A stretch of DNA of 64,000 nt from Casp-actino8 sp964614655 (GCA_964614655.1 CAZTPF010000002.1:62001-126000); one strand, 5' to 3'. Shown: positions 25,799-34,991, counted from the stretch's first letter. Notes: generated from the sequence alone by a model not told the origin. A program made the numbers and translations.

Positions 25799-26082
25799 TG
25801 ACCCGACGCGCCAATCCCGAGCAGTCCGAGATCCTGCGGCGGATCGGACTGCGCGCCGGTGAGGAAGTCCGGTTCCGGCGGGCCGATCGAGGTCGCTGGC
25901 AAGAGGGCCGCATTTCGTGGGTCGAGCGCGACGGCAGCATCACGGTGCACGACGCCCACGGCGCGGCGCGCTCACTTCGGCCCGAACGCCTCGAAGTGAA
26001 GCGACCCGGCCGACGGGGTCGGCTGGCCTGGCGTCCCGTTCCCGACGTGGCCGTCACCTGGGAGCAACTCACGCTCTTCTGA
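25798..26082 (+). CDS. 94-residue protein with C-terminal clamp-binding-like motif
   Basis: A basic small protein, not assigned to a named family. Residues about 20-65 look like a small SH3/Tudor-type beta barrel (GEEVRFRRA, RWQEGRISWVERDGSITVHDA). The extreme C-terminus is WEQLTLF: residues 90-94 QLTLF fit the QL[SD]LF pattern by which DNA polymerases and repair proteins bind the bacterial beta sliding clamp. That function is inference from the pentapeptide only. It is translationally coupled to the SDR gene by a one-base overlap. Confidence 0.62.
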   Translation: MTRRANPEQSEILRRIGLRAGEEVRFRRADRGRWQEGRISWVERDGSITVHDAHGAARSLRPERLEVKRPGRRGRLAWRPVPDVAVTWEQLTLF

Positions 26083-26087
26083 ACGGC

Positions 26088-26093
26088 TACGGT
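26088..26093 (+). promoter_or_regulatory. candidate leaderless -10 (TACGGT)
   Basis: TACGGT ends 6 nt before the ATG at 26100 and lies just after the stop of the 94-residue gene, so the next gene may be transcribed separately. Confidence 0.5.
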
Positions 26094-26099
26094 CGACTT

Positions 26100-27125
26100 A
26101 TGGGCGTACGTCTCGATCCTTCCGACGAATACATGCACGAACTCGGCCCCGAGTCGAACTTCAACGAGAGCATGTACATCAATTGCTTCGACCCGCGACA
26201 CAAGGTCGGTGGGTGGTTCCGAATGGGCAATCGCGCCAACGAGGGCTACGCCGAGATGACGGTGTGCATCTACCTCCCCGATGGCTCGGTCGGCTTCATG
26301 TTCAAACGCCCTCCCATCGACAACAACGACCGCCTCGACGCCGGTGGACTCACTTGGACCATGGTCGAGCCGTTCGAGGAGTTGAAGATCGACTTCCTCG
26401 GCAAGGTCGTCGTGCTGTCGGAACCCGAGCAGATGGTCGATCCGAAGAAGGCGTTCACCGACAACCCGTATTCGGAGTGCGAGGTTCACATCACCTTCAC
26501 GGGGCAGGGCCGGACGAGCATGTTCGGCGGCGAACCCGACACTCCGCACGAAGCCCCCGGTGAAGAATTCGCGAAGGGCCACTACGAACAACTCGTCGAA
26601 GCACGTGGAACGATCCGGGTCGGCGATCAGGAGTGGGACATCCAGGGTTTCGGACTGCGCGACCACTCGTGGGGCCCTCGCTACTGGCAGGCGCCGTGGT
26701 ACTACCGGTGGTTGACGGCCAACTTCGACCGCGATCTCGGCTTCATGCTGTCGCGGGTCGCCAAGAAGGACGGCCCGGGCTCGCGTGGCGGCTTCGTCTG
26801 GGAGAACGGGCAGCTGCACTTGTGCGATCACGCCGAGATCTCCACCGAGTTCCGCGGTGACGACTCGTATCACGAGCGGATCGAAGCCGTCCTCCGCTCG
26901 TCGCGAAGTGGCAAGGAATGGACGTTCACCGGCGAGGTCATGAGCCTCATTCCGCTGCGCAATCGGCGACAGACCCCCGACGGCGAGTGGCTCACCACGC
27001 GCATCAGCGAGGGAATGACCGAGTGGACCATGACCTCGGCCGAGCACGCAGGCAAGAAGGGGTACGGCTTGTCGGAGTATCTCGATCAGATCATCGACGG
27101 CCAGCCGGTCGGCCGCGCCGAGTGA
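26100..27125 (+). CDS. CrtC/tocopherol cyclase-like lipocalin-fold protein
   Basis: A 341-residue protein without signal peptide or membrane helix. The pattern WFRMGNRANEGYAEMTVCIYLP near the N-terminus and IQGFGLRDHSWGPRYWQ in the centre matches the family of CrtC/AttH-like double-lipocalin proteins often annotated DUF7064/DUF7065. Relatives in actinobacteria sit beside lipid or steroid catabolic genes; no reaction is established for them. The ATG is fixed by a TACGGT box 6 nt upstream. It is convergent with the phosphohexomutase gene. Confidence 0.6.
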   Translation: MGVRLDPSDEYMHELGPESNFNESMYINCFDPRHKVGGWFRMGNRANEGYAEMTVCIYLPDGSVGFMFKRPPIDNNDRLDAGGLTWTMVEPFEELKIDFLGKVVVLSEPEQMVDPKKAFTDNPYSECEVHITFTGQGRTSMFGGEPDTPHEAPGEEFAKGHYEQLVEARGTIRVGDQEWDIQGFGLRDHSWGPRYWQAPWYYRWLTANFDRDLGFMLSRVAKKDGPGSRGGFVWENGQLHLCDHAEISTEFRGDDSYHERIEAVLRSSRSGKEWTFTGEVMSLIPLRNRRQTPDGEWLTTRISEGMTEWTMTSAEHAGKKGYGLSEYLDQIIDGQPVGRAE

Positions 27126-27126
27126 G

Positions 27127-27142
27127 CGACCGACTGCGGTCG
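27127..27142. terminator. hairpin between convergent stops
   Basis: CGACCG-ACTG-CGGTCG gives a 6-bp stem with a four-base loop, filling the space between the two convergent stop codons. There is no T-run on either side, so it would be a weak or factor-assisted bidirectional terminator. Confidence 0.35.
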
Positions 27143-27143
27143 A

Positions 27144-28790
27144 TCACGAACTCTCGACCAGATGGTCGCGCACTGCGAGGAGAAACGGTTCGGGGTCGAG
27201 ATCGATCGCCTCGCCGTAGAGCTTCACCTTCGGCTCGGTCCCGCTCGGCCTGATCTGCACTCGCACCGAGTTCGGGCCCGCCAGATGTACACGGACCAGC
27301 GAGGCTTCCGGATGATCCTCGATCGACGAGATCGAACGTCCGACGACGTCCGACGGTGGTGAGGTCCGAAAGGCCGCCACCACTCGGGCCCCTTCGTCGG
27401 GAGACATCGGAATCGAGATCTCGCTCGTGCGGTACCGGCCGAAACGTCGGGCGATGTCGTCCAGTCGCCCTTCGATCGTCGTGCCCTCCGACTCGGCCAA
27501 TCGGGCGATCTCGACCATCACCAGCGCAGCACCGATCCCGTCCTTGTCGAGGGGGTCACCTCCGACGAGGTAGCCAAGGGCCTGTTCGTAGGCGAAGACG
27601 AGACGTTCGTCGGGAAAGCGCCGGGCGACGTCGGCGATCCACTTGAACCCGGTGTAGCTCTCTTCGAAGTGCACTCCGGCCTCACGTGCCATTCGCCCGA
27701 CCAACGACGACGACACGAGCGTGCTCACGATCAATCGATCGCTTCCCGAGGTGTGGGCGAGAACGTGATCGGCGAAGAGCCAGCCGATCTCGTCACCGGC
27801 CAATCTCCTCCAACTTCCGTCGGAGGACGGAATCGCCACGCCGAGTCGGTCGGCGTCGGGATCGTTGGCCAGTGCGACGTCGGCGTCGACGCGTCGGCCC
27901 AGTTCGATCACGGCGTCCATGGCTCCGGGCTCTTCGGGGTTCGGAAACGACACGCCGGGGAACGTGCCGTCGGGCTTCTGTTGGGATTCGACGACGACCA
28001 GTCGAAGACCGCCGTGGGACTCGAGGACGCTCCGTACGACGTCGCCACCGACTCCGTGCAAGGCGGTGTAGGCGACGGTCACGTCGACACCGGCGAGTTG
28101 CGAACGGGGAACGAGGGCGACCGACGGAACGAACTGCAGGTAGTCGCCGATCACCGAGTCGTCGAGTCGGACGATCAAGGGATCGTCGACGGATGCCAGA
28201 GGGATCTGCGTGGGATCGAGAGCGTCGATCGCGGCGGCGATCTCGACGTCGACGGGAGGCACGATCTGCGCGCCGGTTCCGAGGTACACCTTGTAGCCGT
28301 TGTCGGAAGGCGGATTGTGACTCGCCGTGACCATCACTCCGGCGGCGCATCCGAGCCGGGTGATGTTCCAGGCCAACACCGGCGTGGGCACCTCGTGCGG
28401 CATGAGGAAGACCTTCATACCTCGTGCCGCCGCCACCCGTGCCGTGTCGAGGGCGAATTCCCGACTCTTTCGCCGAGCATCCCACCCGACGACGAGGCCT
28501 CGCTCCACGACGTCGCCACCATCGGACCGAAGTCGATCGACGAGTCCGGCCGCGGCACGGCGCACGACGAGTCGATTCATCCGACGCGGGCCGGCGCCGA
28601 TGGCGGCTCGCAGCCCGGCCGTGCCGAAGGTGAGCCCACCGGTGAACCGCTCACGAAGCACGTCGATCGATCCGGACGACAACTCGTCGATCTCGACCCG
28701 GATGTCGTCGTCGGGCTCGGCGTCGCGCCAGGCCGCGACCACGGCTCGAACCTGGTCGTCCGACGGCGACTGGTCATTCATGTCGTTCAC
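27144..28790 (-). CDS. phosphoglucomutase / phosphomannomutase
   Basis: A 548-residue alpha-D-phosphohexomutase. FGTAGLR near 55-61, the phosphoserine loop TASHNP (S157), the metal-binding DPDADR, the sugar-specificity loop, and the C-terminal phosphate-binding RPSGTEPK are all intact. Length fits the PGM2/PgcA-type subgroup, which interconverts glucose-1-P and glucose-6-P, or related pentose phosphates. It could feed the UDP-glucose pyrophosphorylase encoded at 44386. The longest GTG start is given; an in-frame ATG lies 9 bases later. The PfkB gene stops 15 nt upstream, so the two are probably co-transcribed. Confidence 0.86.
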   Translation of the reverse strand: MNDMNDQSPSDDQVRAVVAAWRDAEPDDDIRVEIDELSSGSIDVLRERFTGGLTFGTAGLRAAIGAGPRRMNRLVVRRAAAGLVDRLRSDGGDVVERGLVVGWDARRKSREFALDTARVAAARGMKVFLMPHEVPTPVLAWNITRLGCAAGVMVTASHNPPSDNGYKVYLGTGAQIVPPVDVEIAAAIDALDPTQIPLASVDDPLIVRLDDSVIGDYLQFVPSVALVPRSQLAGVDVTVAYTALHGVGGDVVRSVLESHGGLRLVVVESQQKPDGTFPGVSFPNPEEPGAMDAVIELGRRVDADVALANDPDADRLGVAIPSSDGSWRRLAGDEIGWLFADHVLAHTSGSDRLIVSTLVSSSLVGRMAREAGVHFEESYTGFKWIADVARRFPDERLVFAYEQALGYLVGGDPLDKDGIGAALVMVEIARLAESEGTTIEGRLDDIARRFGRYRTSEISIPMSPDEGARVVAAFRTSPPSDVVGRSISSIEDHPEASLVRVHLAGPNSVRVQIRPSGTEPKVKLYGEAIDLDPEPFLLAVRDHLVESS

Positions 28791-28805
28791 GGCGAAAGTT
28801 TCGCG

Positions 28806-29831
28806 CTAGCGACGTGGGTCGAGCGTGCGCAGTTCGACGAGCGGCCGTGGGCCCACATGGGAGATCACCTCGGAAGCCGCGATAGCACCGAGTCGACCGG
28901 CTTCGGCGAGTGACCGACCGTTCGTGAGGCCGTAGAGGAAACCGGCCGCGAACAGATCTCCCGCTCCCGTCGTGTCGAGGACGTGCTCCACCGGCTCGGC
29001 CGCGATCGGAACGACCTCGTCGCGCGTCACGATCGCGGCTCCGAGCGGCCCGCGCGTGACCACCGCCAGAGAACTGTCGCGACGCACCGAGGCGATCGCC
29101 GCTTCGAAGTTCTCGGTCTCGTAGAGGGAGCAGAGTTCGTCCTCGTTCGCGAAGAGAATGTCGACTTCGTCCTCCACGAGGGCTCGGAAATCGTCGCGAT
29201 GTCGATCGACGCAGAAACTGTCGGACAACGTGAGCGACACCTGGCGATCGGCACGATGAGCGATACGCGCCGCGTGCCGGAAGGCCTCTTTGGCGTCGTC
29301 GCGGTCGAACAAATAGCCCTCCATGTACAGGACTCGCCCGTCGGCGACCACCGCTTCGTCGACGTCGTCGGGACACAGATACGACGAGACGCCGAGGTAA
29401 GTGTTCATCGTGCGCTGGGCATCCGGGGTCACGACGATGATGCAACGGCCGGTCGGGATCTCGTCGAGATGCGCTCCCGGAGCGAAGTGCACACCGACTG
29501 CGTGAAGGTCGTGGCCGAACACCTCACCGAGTTCGTCGGAGCTGACCTTGCCGACGTACGCGCCGAGTCCGCCGAAACTCGCCACGCCGCTCACGGTGTT
29601 GGCGGCCGAACCGCCGCTCATCTCGACCGCCGAGCCGAGGGCTCGATAGAGGTGGAGCGCACGATCGGTGTCGACGAGGGTCATCGAACCCTTCGTGAGA
29701 GCCTGCCGCTCGATGAACGAGTCGTCGGCGTGCGAGATCACGTCGACGAGAGCGTTGCCGATCCCCACGACGTCGAAACGCGATCCGTCGGATCGGGAAA
29801 CGAATCGGCTGCTCGGATCAGGGAACGGCAC
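28806..29831 (-). CDS. PfkB-family sugar/adenosine kinase
   Basis: A 341-residue ribokinase-fold enzyme. VVGIGNALVDVI starts the domain, GGSAANTVSGVASFGG is the substrate and PfkB signature-1 region, and DTTGAGDLFAAGFLYG is signature 2 with the catalytic aspartate. The pattern is closest to adenosine kinase-like members that phosphorylate nucleosides. The GTG (VPFPDPSSRF) was chosen because TACGGT ends 8 nt upstream; longer readings invade the divergent aminopeptidase gene. Confidence 0.82.
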   Translation of the reverse strand: MPFPDPSSRFVSRSDGSRFDVVGIGNALVDVISHADDSFIERQALTKGSMTLVDTDRALHLYRALGSAVEMSGGSAANTVSGVASFGGLGAYVGKVSSDELGEVFGHDLHAVGVHFAPGAHLDEIPTGRCIIVVTPDAQRTMNTYLGVSSYLCPDDVDEAVVADGRVLYMEGYLFDRDDAKEAFRHAARIAHRADRQVSLTLSDSFCVDRHRDDFRALVEDEVDILFANEDELCSLYETENFEAAIASVRRDSSLAVVTRGPLGAAIVTRDEVVPIAAEPVEHVLDTTGAGDLFAAGFLYGLTNGRSLAEAGRLGAIAASEVISHVGPRPLVELRTLDPRR

Positions 29832-29839
29832 GAACGTCA

Positions 29840-29860
29840 ACCGTACCGTGCCACTACGCT
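29840..29860. promoter_or_regulatory. divergent leaderless -10 elements (PfkB kinase / aminopeptidase N)
   Basis: On the minus strand TACGGT (29840-29845) is 8 nt from the kinase GTG; on the plus strand TACGCT (29855-29860) is 7 nt from the aminopeptidase GTG. The start codons are separated by only 36 bp. Confidence 0.48.
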
Positions 29861-29867
29861 CGCCGAC

Positions 29868-32420
29868 GTGACCAGAAGCGAGAACGACCTCGATCCGCAT
29901 CGGCTGCCGCGCCACGTCCTCCCGACGAGATACGAGGTCGAACTCGAACCGGATCTCGCCGACGCGACCTTCTCGGGTCGAGTCGTGATTTCGGCCGAGA
30001 CGACCGAGGCGACACGACGGATCGTCCTCAACGTGGCCGAAATCGAGGTTCGGCAGGTGTTCGTCGACGGCGTTCCGTCACCCTTCTCGATCGACGACGA
30101 GAGCGAACGTCTGGTGATCGGCACGATCGACGAGATCGCACCCGGACCGGTGGCGATCGACATCGAGTTCACCGGCGTCCTCAACGACAAACTGCGGGGC
30201 TTCTATCGCAGCACCTATCGAGACGACGGAGTCGAGCACGTGATCGCCTGCACCCAGATGCAGGCCACCGACTGCCGACGGGCGTTCCCTTGCTTCGACG
30301 AACCCGACTTCAAGGCGGTGTTCTCGGTGACGTTGGTCGTCGACCACGGACTGCTGGCGGTGAGCAACGGTCCCGAGATCGACCGCCACGAGCGCGACGG
30401 AAAAGTCGCCGTCTCGTTTGCCGACACCATGCCCATGAGCACCTACCTCGTCGCCTTCGTCGTGGGCCGACTCGACGCCACCCCGGCGATCGACGTCGGC
30501 GGTGTTCCGATGCGGATCGTGCACGTTCCGGGCAAGGCGCACCTCACCGAGTTCGGACTCGACGTCGGCGCGGCCAGTCTTCGCTGGTTCACCGAGTACT
30601 ACGGCATTCCGTACGCCGACGCCAAGATCGACATGATCGCCCTACCCGACTTCGCGGCCGGCGCCATGGAGAACGTCGGTTGCATCACGTACCGCGAAAG
30701 CCTGCTCCTCGTCGATCCGGCCACCAGTACACAGGTCGAGCGTGAACTGGTCGCCGATGTGGTGAGCCACGAACTGGCGCACATGTGGTTCGGCGACCTC
30801 GTGACGATGAAGTGGTGGAACGGCATCTGGCTGAACGAGGCCTTCGCCACCTTCATGGAAGTCGCCGCAGTCGACGCCTACCGACCCGACTGGGAACGCT
30901 GGACGAGCTTCTCGCTCGAACGTTCGGTGGCTTTCGAGACCGACTCGCTCGTCGCGACCCGTTCGGTCGAGTACGAAGTGCGTACACCGGAGGATTGCGA
31001 GGGAATGTTCGACGTCCTCACCTACCAGAAGGGCGGAGCACTCCTTCGAATGCTCGAGCAGTACCTCGGCCCGGAACGCTTTCGAGAAGGTGTGCGTCGG
31101 TATCTGACCACCCACTCCTACGGCAACACCGAAACGTCCGATCTTTGGGATTCGATCGAAGAGGCCGTGGCCGACGACGGTGGCGAACCGGTCCGCCTCA
31201 TCATGGACTCGTGGATCTGGCAACCCGGATTTCCCCTCGTCTCTGCGACTCTCGTCGATCACGGAGCACGCGTGCGGCTCGTCCAGCAGCGCTTTCTCTT
31301 CGACAACGAGGCCGACGTTCCACACCAGTCGTGGCTCGTGCCGGTTCACCTTCGGGTCGGTGACGACGAAGTGCGCGTCCTCCTCGACGACGAGCCGATC
31401 GAGATTCCGATCTCCGACACCGACTCAGTGATCGTGAACGCCGGTGGCCACGGGTTCTATCGCGTGGCGTACTCGCCCGAACTTCTCGCCCGTATCGATC
31501 GCCGAGTCCTGGCCGCGTCCTCCACCGTCGAGCGCTACAACCTCGTGGACGACGCATGGAACGCCGTGGTGGCCGGGCGACTGCCGGCCGCGGACTACCT
31601 CGATCTCCTCTCCTCGTTCGTCGACGAGCGGGAGCTCGCGGTCTGGCAGGTGATGGCGAACGGAATCCGGGGCCTCGGTCGGCTTCTCGACGACGAGTCG
31701 TACGAAAGGTTCCGCCCTCACGTGCGCCGACTGGTCGAACCGGCCCTCACCGATCTGGGCTGGGAACCGACACCCGGGGAAGACGATCTGCGCGGGAAAC
31801 TCCGCGGGTTGCTCGTCGCCCTCATGGCCGTGAACGGAGGCGACCCGGTGACCCTCGAACGTTGCCGTGAACTACTCCGTCGCTCGCACGACGAGCCGAA
31901 CTCGGTCCATCCCGAACTGGTCGCTGCGTCCACCAACGTGGTCGCCGCTCACGGCGACACCGCCGACTACGACGACATGGTCGAGCGCTTCCGGAACGCC
32001 GAGACACCGCAAGAACAGCTGCGTTATCTCTACGCCCTCGCAGAGTTCGAGTCGTCCGAACTCCTGCAACGGACCTGTGAATTCGCCCTCGGACCCGAGG
32101 TGAAGACGCAGAACGCGCCGTTCCTGCTCGGACGCTGCATCGCCCATCGCAAGCACGGCCACAAGGCCTGGGAGTTCGTCCGACGTCACTGGAGCGACGC
32201 CAACGAGAGATTCCCGTCGAACACCATCGTGCGCATGATCGATCCGGTCAAACTGCTCAACACCGCCGATTCCGAAACCGACGTCCAGGCCTTCTTCGCC
32301 GAACATCCGATCCCTCAGGCCGCCAAGACACTCGACCAGATCCTCGAGCGCCAGCGGGTCAACGTCGCCGTTCGACGCCGCGAAGAAGCGGGAATCACCT
32401 CATATCTGACTCGGTCCTGA
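29868..32420 (+). CDS. pepN: aminopeptidase N (M1 family)
   Basis: An 850-residue zinc aminopeptidase. The exopeptidase motif GAMEN is at 265-269, and HELAH at 301-305 with the second-shell glutamate in NEAF (E324) forms the HExxHx18E zinc site. The C-terminal half is the helical ERAP1-like domain. It removes N-terminal amino acids from peptides in the cytosol; there is no signal peptide. The GTG start follows TACGCT by 7 nt, and longer in-frame readings run antisense through the kinase gene. Confidence 0.9.
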   Translation: MTRSENDLDPHRLPRHVLPTRYEVELEPDLADATFSGRVVISAETTEATRRIVLNVAEIEVRQVFVDGVPSPFSIDDESERLVIGTIDEIAPGPVAIDIEFTGVLNDKLRGFYRSTYRDDGVEHVIACTQMQATDCRRAFPCFDEPDFKAVFSVTLVVDHGLLAVSNGPEIDRHERDGKVAVSFADTMPMSTYLVAFVVGRLDATPAIDVGGVPMRIVHVPGKAHLTEFGLDVGAASLRWFTEYYGIPYADAKIDMIALPDFAAGAMENVGCITYRESLLLVDPATSTQVERELVADVVSHELAHMWFGDLVTMKWWNGIWLNEAFATFMEVAAVDAYRPDWERWTSFSLERSVAFETDSLVATRSVEYEVRTPEDCEGMFDVLTYQKGGALLRMLEQYLGPERFREGVRRYLTTHSYGNTETSDLWDSIEEAVADDGGEPVRLIMDSWIWQPGFPLVSATLVDHGARVRLVQQRFLFDNEADVPHQSWLVPVHLRVGDDEVRVLLDDEPIEIPISDTDSVIVNAGGHGFYRVAYSPELLARIDRRVLAASSTVERYNLVDDAWNAVVAGRLPAADYLDLLSSFVDERELAVWQVMANGIRGLGRLLDDESYERFRPHVRRLVEPALTDLGWEPTPGEDDLRGKLRGLLVALMAVNGGDPVTLERCRELLRRSHDEPNSVHPELVAASTNVVAAHGDTADYDDMVERFRNAETPQEQLRYLYALAEFESSELLQRTCEFALGPEVKTQNAPFLLGRCIAHRKHGHKAWEFVRRHWSDANERFPSNTIVRMIDPVKLLNTADSETDVQAFFAEHPIPQAAKTLDQILERQRVNVAVRRREEAGITSYLTRS

Positions 32421-32450
32421 ACTTGCCGAGCCGTCGTATCGGGGCGGACA

Positions 32451-33125
32451 TCAGGCCGAGTTGCGCCGACGAAACACCTCCACGTCGGCCGAGCCGACTC
32501 GCCGAAGGCCACCTCGATGCGCCCGCCGAAATCTCCCTGTCGGCATGCCGGCCAGCATCCAGACGAGTAGGAAACCGATCATCTCGAGAGCGTGCACCGA
32601 TTCCGACAGGAGAACTGCCGAGCCACGAATCACGTCGACGGTCGCTGCTCCGATCATCGTCACTGCGAGAGCCGCCACGATCGGCAACACCCCGTAGGCG
32701 CGGGTGGGTCGCTGGGCGGTGTAGAGAAGCCCAAGCGACAGCGCGACTGCCATCGCTCCGAAGTGCCGGGAGTCGTGGACCGACTGATCGGTCGACACCG
32801 AGAGCAGATCGGGAAGCGCGATCACCAATTGGGTGAGCGCCACCACCACGAGCGAGTACCGCACCCACTCACCGCGTCCGGGTCGAGGTGGGTGAGCCTT
32901 CTCGAGGATCGATGCCGACAGGTCGGGCACGAAATCGGCCGGGCGGACCCGCACCCGACGTTGCAGATTCTCGATCTGGGCCAACCAGACTCGGCAGTCC
33001 GCGCATCCATCGAGGTGAGCTCGGGCCGCTGCGATTTCGAGGCCCGCGGCCTCGCCATCCAACTCGGCCGAGAGCACTTCGCGCACCTCTCGACACGGCT
33101 CGGAGACTCGAATTTCTCTCGACAC
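32451..33125 (-). CDS. membrane anti-sigma factor with ZAS zinc finger
   Basis: A 224-residue protein. The N-terminal cytosolic part has H37-x3-C41-x2-C44 (AHLDGCADC), the zinc-binding anti-sigma signature. Four hydrophobic segments (about 90-110, 123-140, 148-168, 182-198) follow, so it is a polytopic membrane protein rather than the single-pass type. It should sequester the sigma factor encoded divergently 46 bp away. A GTG start (VSREIRV) is selected by the ECF-like promoter just upstream. Confidence 0.75.
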   Translation of the reverse strand: MSREIRVSEPCREVREVLSAELDGEAAGLEIAAARAHLDGCADCRVWLAQIENLQRRVRVRPADFVPDLSASILEKAHPPRPGRGEWVRYSLVVVALTQLVIALPDLLSVSTDQSVHDSRHFGAMAVALSLGLLYTAQRPTRAYGVLPIVAALAVTMIGAATVDVIRGSAVLLSESVHALEMIGFLLVWMLAGMPTGRFRRAHRGGLRRVGSADVEVFRRRNSA

Positions 33126-33132
33126 GTCCGAT

Positions 33133-33160
33133 GAGTCGATTCTCCGCCCCGTTTGGTTCC
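33133..33160 (-). promoter_or_regulatory. candidate ECF-sigma promoter of the anti-sigma gene
   Basis: On the minus strand GGAACC is followed by 16 nt and CGACTC, then 7 nt to the GTG of the anti-sigma gene. GGAAC with a spaced CG-rich -10 is the usual form of ECF promoters, so the adjacent sigma factor may drive its own inhibitor. Confidence 0.5.
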
Positions 33161-33171
33161 AGAATGGGAGT

Positions 33172-33705
33172 GTGAGTTCTCTGACCACTCTTGCCATTGC
33201 TGCCCGGGACGGGGATCGCCGAGCTCTCACCTCCTTCGTCGAGGAGAGTCAGGTCGATGTCTGGAGATACTGCGCATACCTCACCGACCCGCAGTCGGCC
33301 GATGACGTCACGCAGGACACCTTCTTGCGCGCGATCGGATCCCTCCACCGCTTCCGGGGCGAGAGTGACGCCAAGGTCTGGCTCTTGTCCATCGCCCGCC
33401 GAGCCGCGGCCGATCACCTCCGAGCCAAGACCAGGCGTCGAGATCTCGTCGAGCGACTACGCGTCATGTCACCACGTGATCCCGACGTCTCGCGATCTTC
33501 ATCGCTCGAACTCTCCGAATTGGTGTCCGGTCTCGAGACCGATCGTCGCGACGCGTTCGTCCTGACCCAGGTGCTCGGCCTGAGCTACGACGAAGCCGCT
33601 CACGTGTGCGCCTGTCCGATCGGCACGATCCGGTCTCGGGTCGCCCGAGCCCGCGACCAACTGGCAACGGCCATCGCCGAGGCGGAGCGCGCTACCGGCT
33701 CCTGA
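33172..33705 (+). CDS. ECF RNA polymerase sigma factor
   Basis: A 177-residue sigma-70 family protein of ECF size. Region 2 includes CAYLTDPQSADDVTQDTFLRA and the -10-binding area; region 4 is the C-terminal helix-turn-helix LSYDEAAHVCACPIGTIRSRVARAR. It begins with GTG preceded by gggag. The anti-sigma gene lies head to head rather than downstream, which is less common. Target promoters would resemble the GGAACC-N16-CGACTC element found in the shared intergenic region. Confidence 0.87.
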   Translation: MSSLTTLAIAARDGDRRALTSFVEESQVDVWRYCAYLTDPQSADDVTQDTFLRAIGSLHRFRGESDAKVWLLSIARRAAADHLRAKTRRRDLVERLRVMSPRDPDVSRSSSLELSELVSGLETDRRDAFVLTQVLGLSYDEAAHVCACPIGTIRSRVARARDQLATAIAEAERATGS

Positions 33706-33761
33706 GAGTCGCACCGGTTCGGCTACCGTCGCATCGTTCGTCGCTCGTAATCGGAGGAACC

Positions 33762-34991
33762 ATGACCGAAGCCTGGATCATCGACGGAGTCCGCAGCCCC
33801 CGCGGCAAGGGGAAGGACACCGGCTCGTTGCACCACATCCACCCCCAGGAGCTCCTGGCTCAGGTGTTGAACGCGCTGCAGAAGCGGGTCGGCTTCGATC
33901 CGGCCGATGTCGACGACGTGATCATCGGCAACGGAAACGACGCCGGCGACCATGGTGCGTGCATCGGGCGTATGGCGGTGCTCGCCGCCGGCTGGCCGGT
34001 CGAGGCACCCGGCGTGACCATCAACCGTTTCTGCGGCTCGGGCCAGCAGGCCGTGTCCTGGGCGGCCATGGCCGTCCAGTCCGGACACCAGGACTGCGTC
34101 GTCGCCGGCGGTGTGGAGTCGATGTCGCGCTGGCCGGCCCCGAGTGGCCCGCCCGACTTCACGGTCGGCAACGCGGCCTTGCGCGCCATGTATCCGCTCG
34201 TCCCCCAGGGCGTGTCGGCCGACCTCATCGCCACCCTCGAAGGATTCACCCGCGAAGACGTCGACGCGCTCGCCTTCGAAAGTCAACAGCGGGCGGCGCG
34301 CGCCCAGGCCGAAGGTCGCTTCGACCGCAGTGTCGTCCCGATCCTCAATCCCGATGGTTCGGTAGCCCTCGACAAGGACGAGCATCTGCGACCCGGCACC
34401 ACCATGGAGTCGCTCGCCGGACTCGCCCCGTCGTTCGAACGTCTCGGCAGTCGAGTCCTCGACGGTTTCGAGAAGTCGTTCGACGACATGTGCAAGCAGG
34501 TGTACCCGAACATCGAGGCCGTCGAACACGTGCACCACGCCGGCAACTCATCGGGTGTCGTCGACGGCGCCGGGGTGATCATGGTGACGAGTCCCGAGTA
34601 CGCCAAGGCGCACGGCCTGAAGCCTCGTGCCCGCATCGTCATGTCGGCCGTCGCCGGCGCCGAGCCGGTGATCATGCTCACTGCCCCCGCCCCGGCGTCG
34701 AAGCGATGCCTCGAGCGAGCCGGTATGACCACCAAGGACATCGACCTCTGGGAGATCAACGAGGCGTTCGCCGCCATTCCGCTGAAGGCCATGCGCGAAC
34801 TCGGCATCACACCCGAGAACGTCAACGTGAACGGCGGCGCCATCGCCCTCGGTCATCCCATCGGAGGCAGCGGCCCGATTCTCATCCAGACGGCACTCGA
34901 CGAACTCGAACGTCAGGACAAGACGACGGCGCTCATCACCATGTGCACGGGCGGCGGCATGGGAACGGCGTCGATCATCGAGCGCATGTGA
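33762..34991 (+). CDS. thiolase (acetyl-CoA acyltransferase)
   Basis: A 409-residue thiolase. The acylated nucleophile is C91 in NRFCGSGQQA; NEAFA, GGAIALGHPIGGSG and CTGGGMGTAS carry the remaining catalytic His and Cys. It cleaves 3-ketoacyl-CoA, or condenses acetyl-CoA, in the cytosol. The ATG has a cggagg Shine-Dalgarno, with a TACCGT -10 candidate at 33724-33729. The stop overlaps the start of the crotonase gene (GTGA), so the two proteins are made together and probably act in the same pathway. Confidence 0.88.
   Translation: MTEAWIIDGVRSPRGKGKDTGSLHHIHPQELLAQVLNALQKRVGFDPADVDDVIIGNGNDAGDHGACIGRMAVLAAGWPVEAPGVTINRFCGSGQQAVSWAAMAVQSGHQDCVVAGGVESMSRWPAPSGPPDFTVGNAALRAMYPLVPQGVSADLIATLEGFTREDVDALAFESQQRAARAQAEGRFDRSVVPILNPDGSVALDKDEHLRPGTTMESLAGLAPSFERLGSRVLDGFEKSFDDMCKQVYPNIEAVEHVHHAGNSSGVVDGAGVIMVTSPEYAKAHGLKPRARIVMSAVAGAEPVIMLTAPAPASKRCLERAGMTTKDIDLWEINEAFAAIPLKAMRELGITPENVNVNGGAIALGHPIGGSGPILIQTALDELERQDKTTALITMCTGGGMGTASIIERM

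Noticed and set aside
25500..27047. A 515-codon minus-strand open frame
   Set aside because: Antisense shadow of the SDR, the 94-residue gene and the CrtC-like gene, with no recognisable domain.
28983..29867. A 295-residue N-terminal extension of aminopeptidase N
   Set aside because: It runs antisense through the PfkB kinase gene, has no domain resemblance, and a GTG with a -10 box 7 nt upstream marks the normal start.
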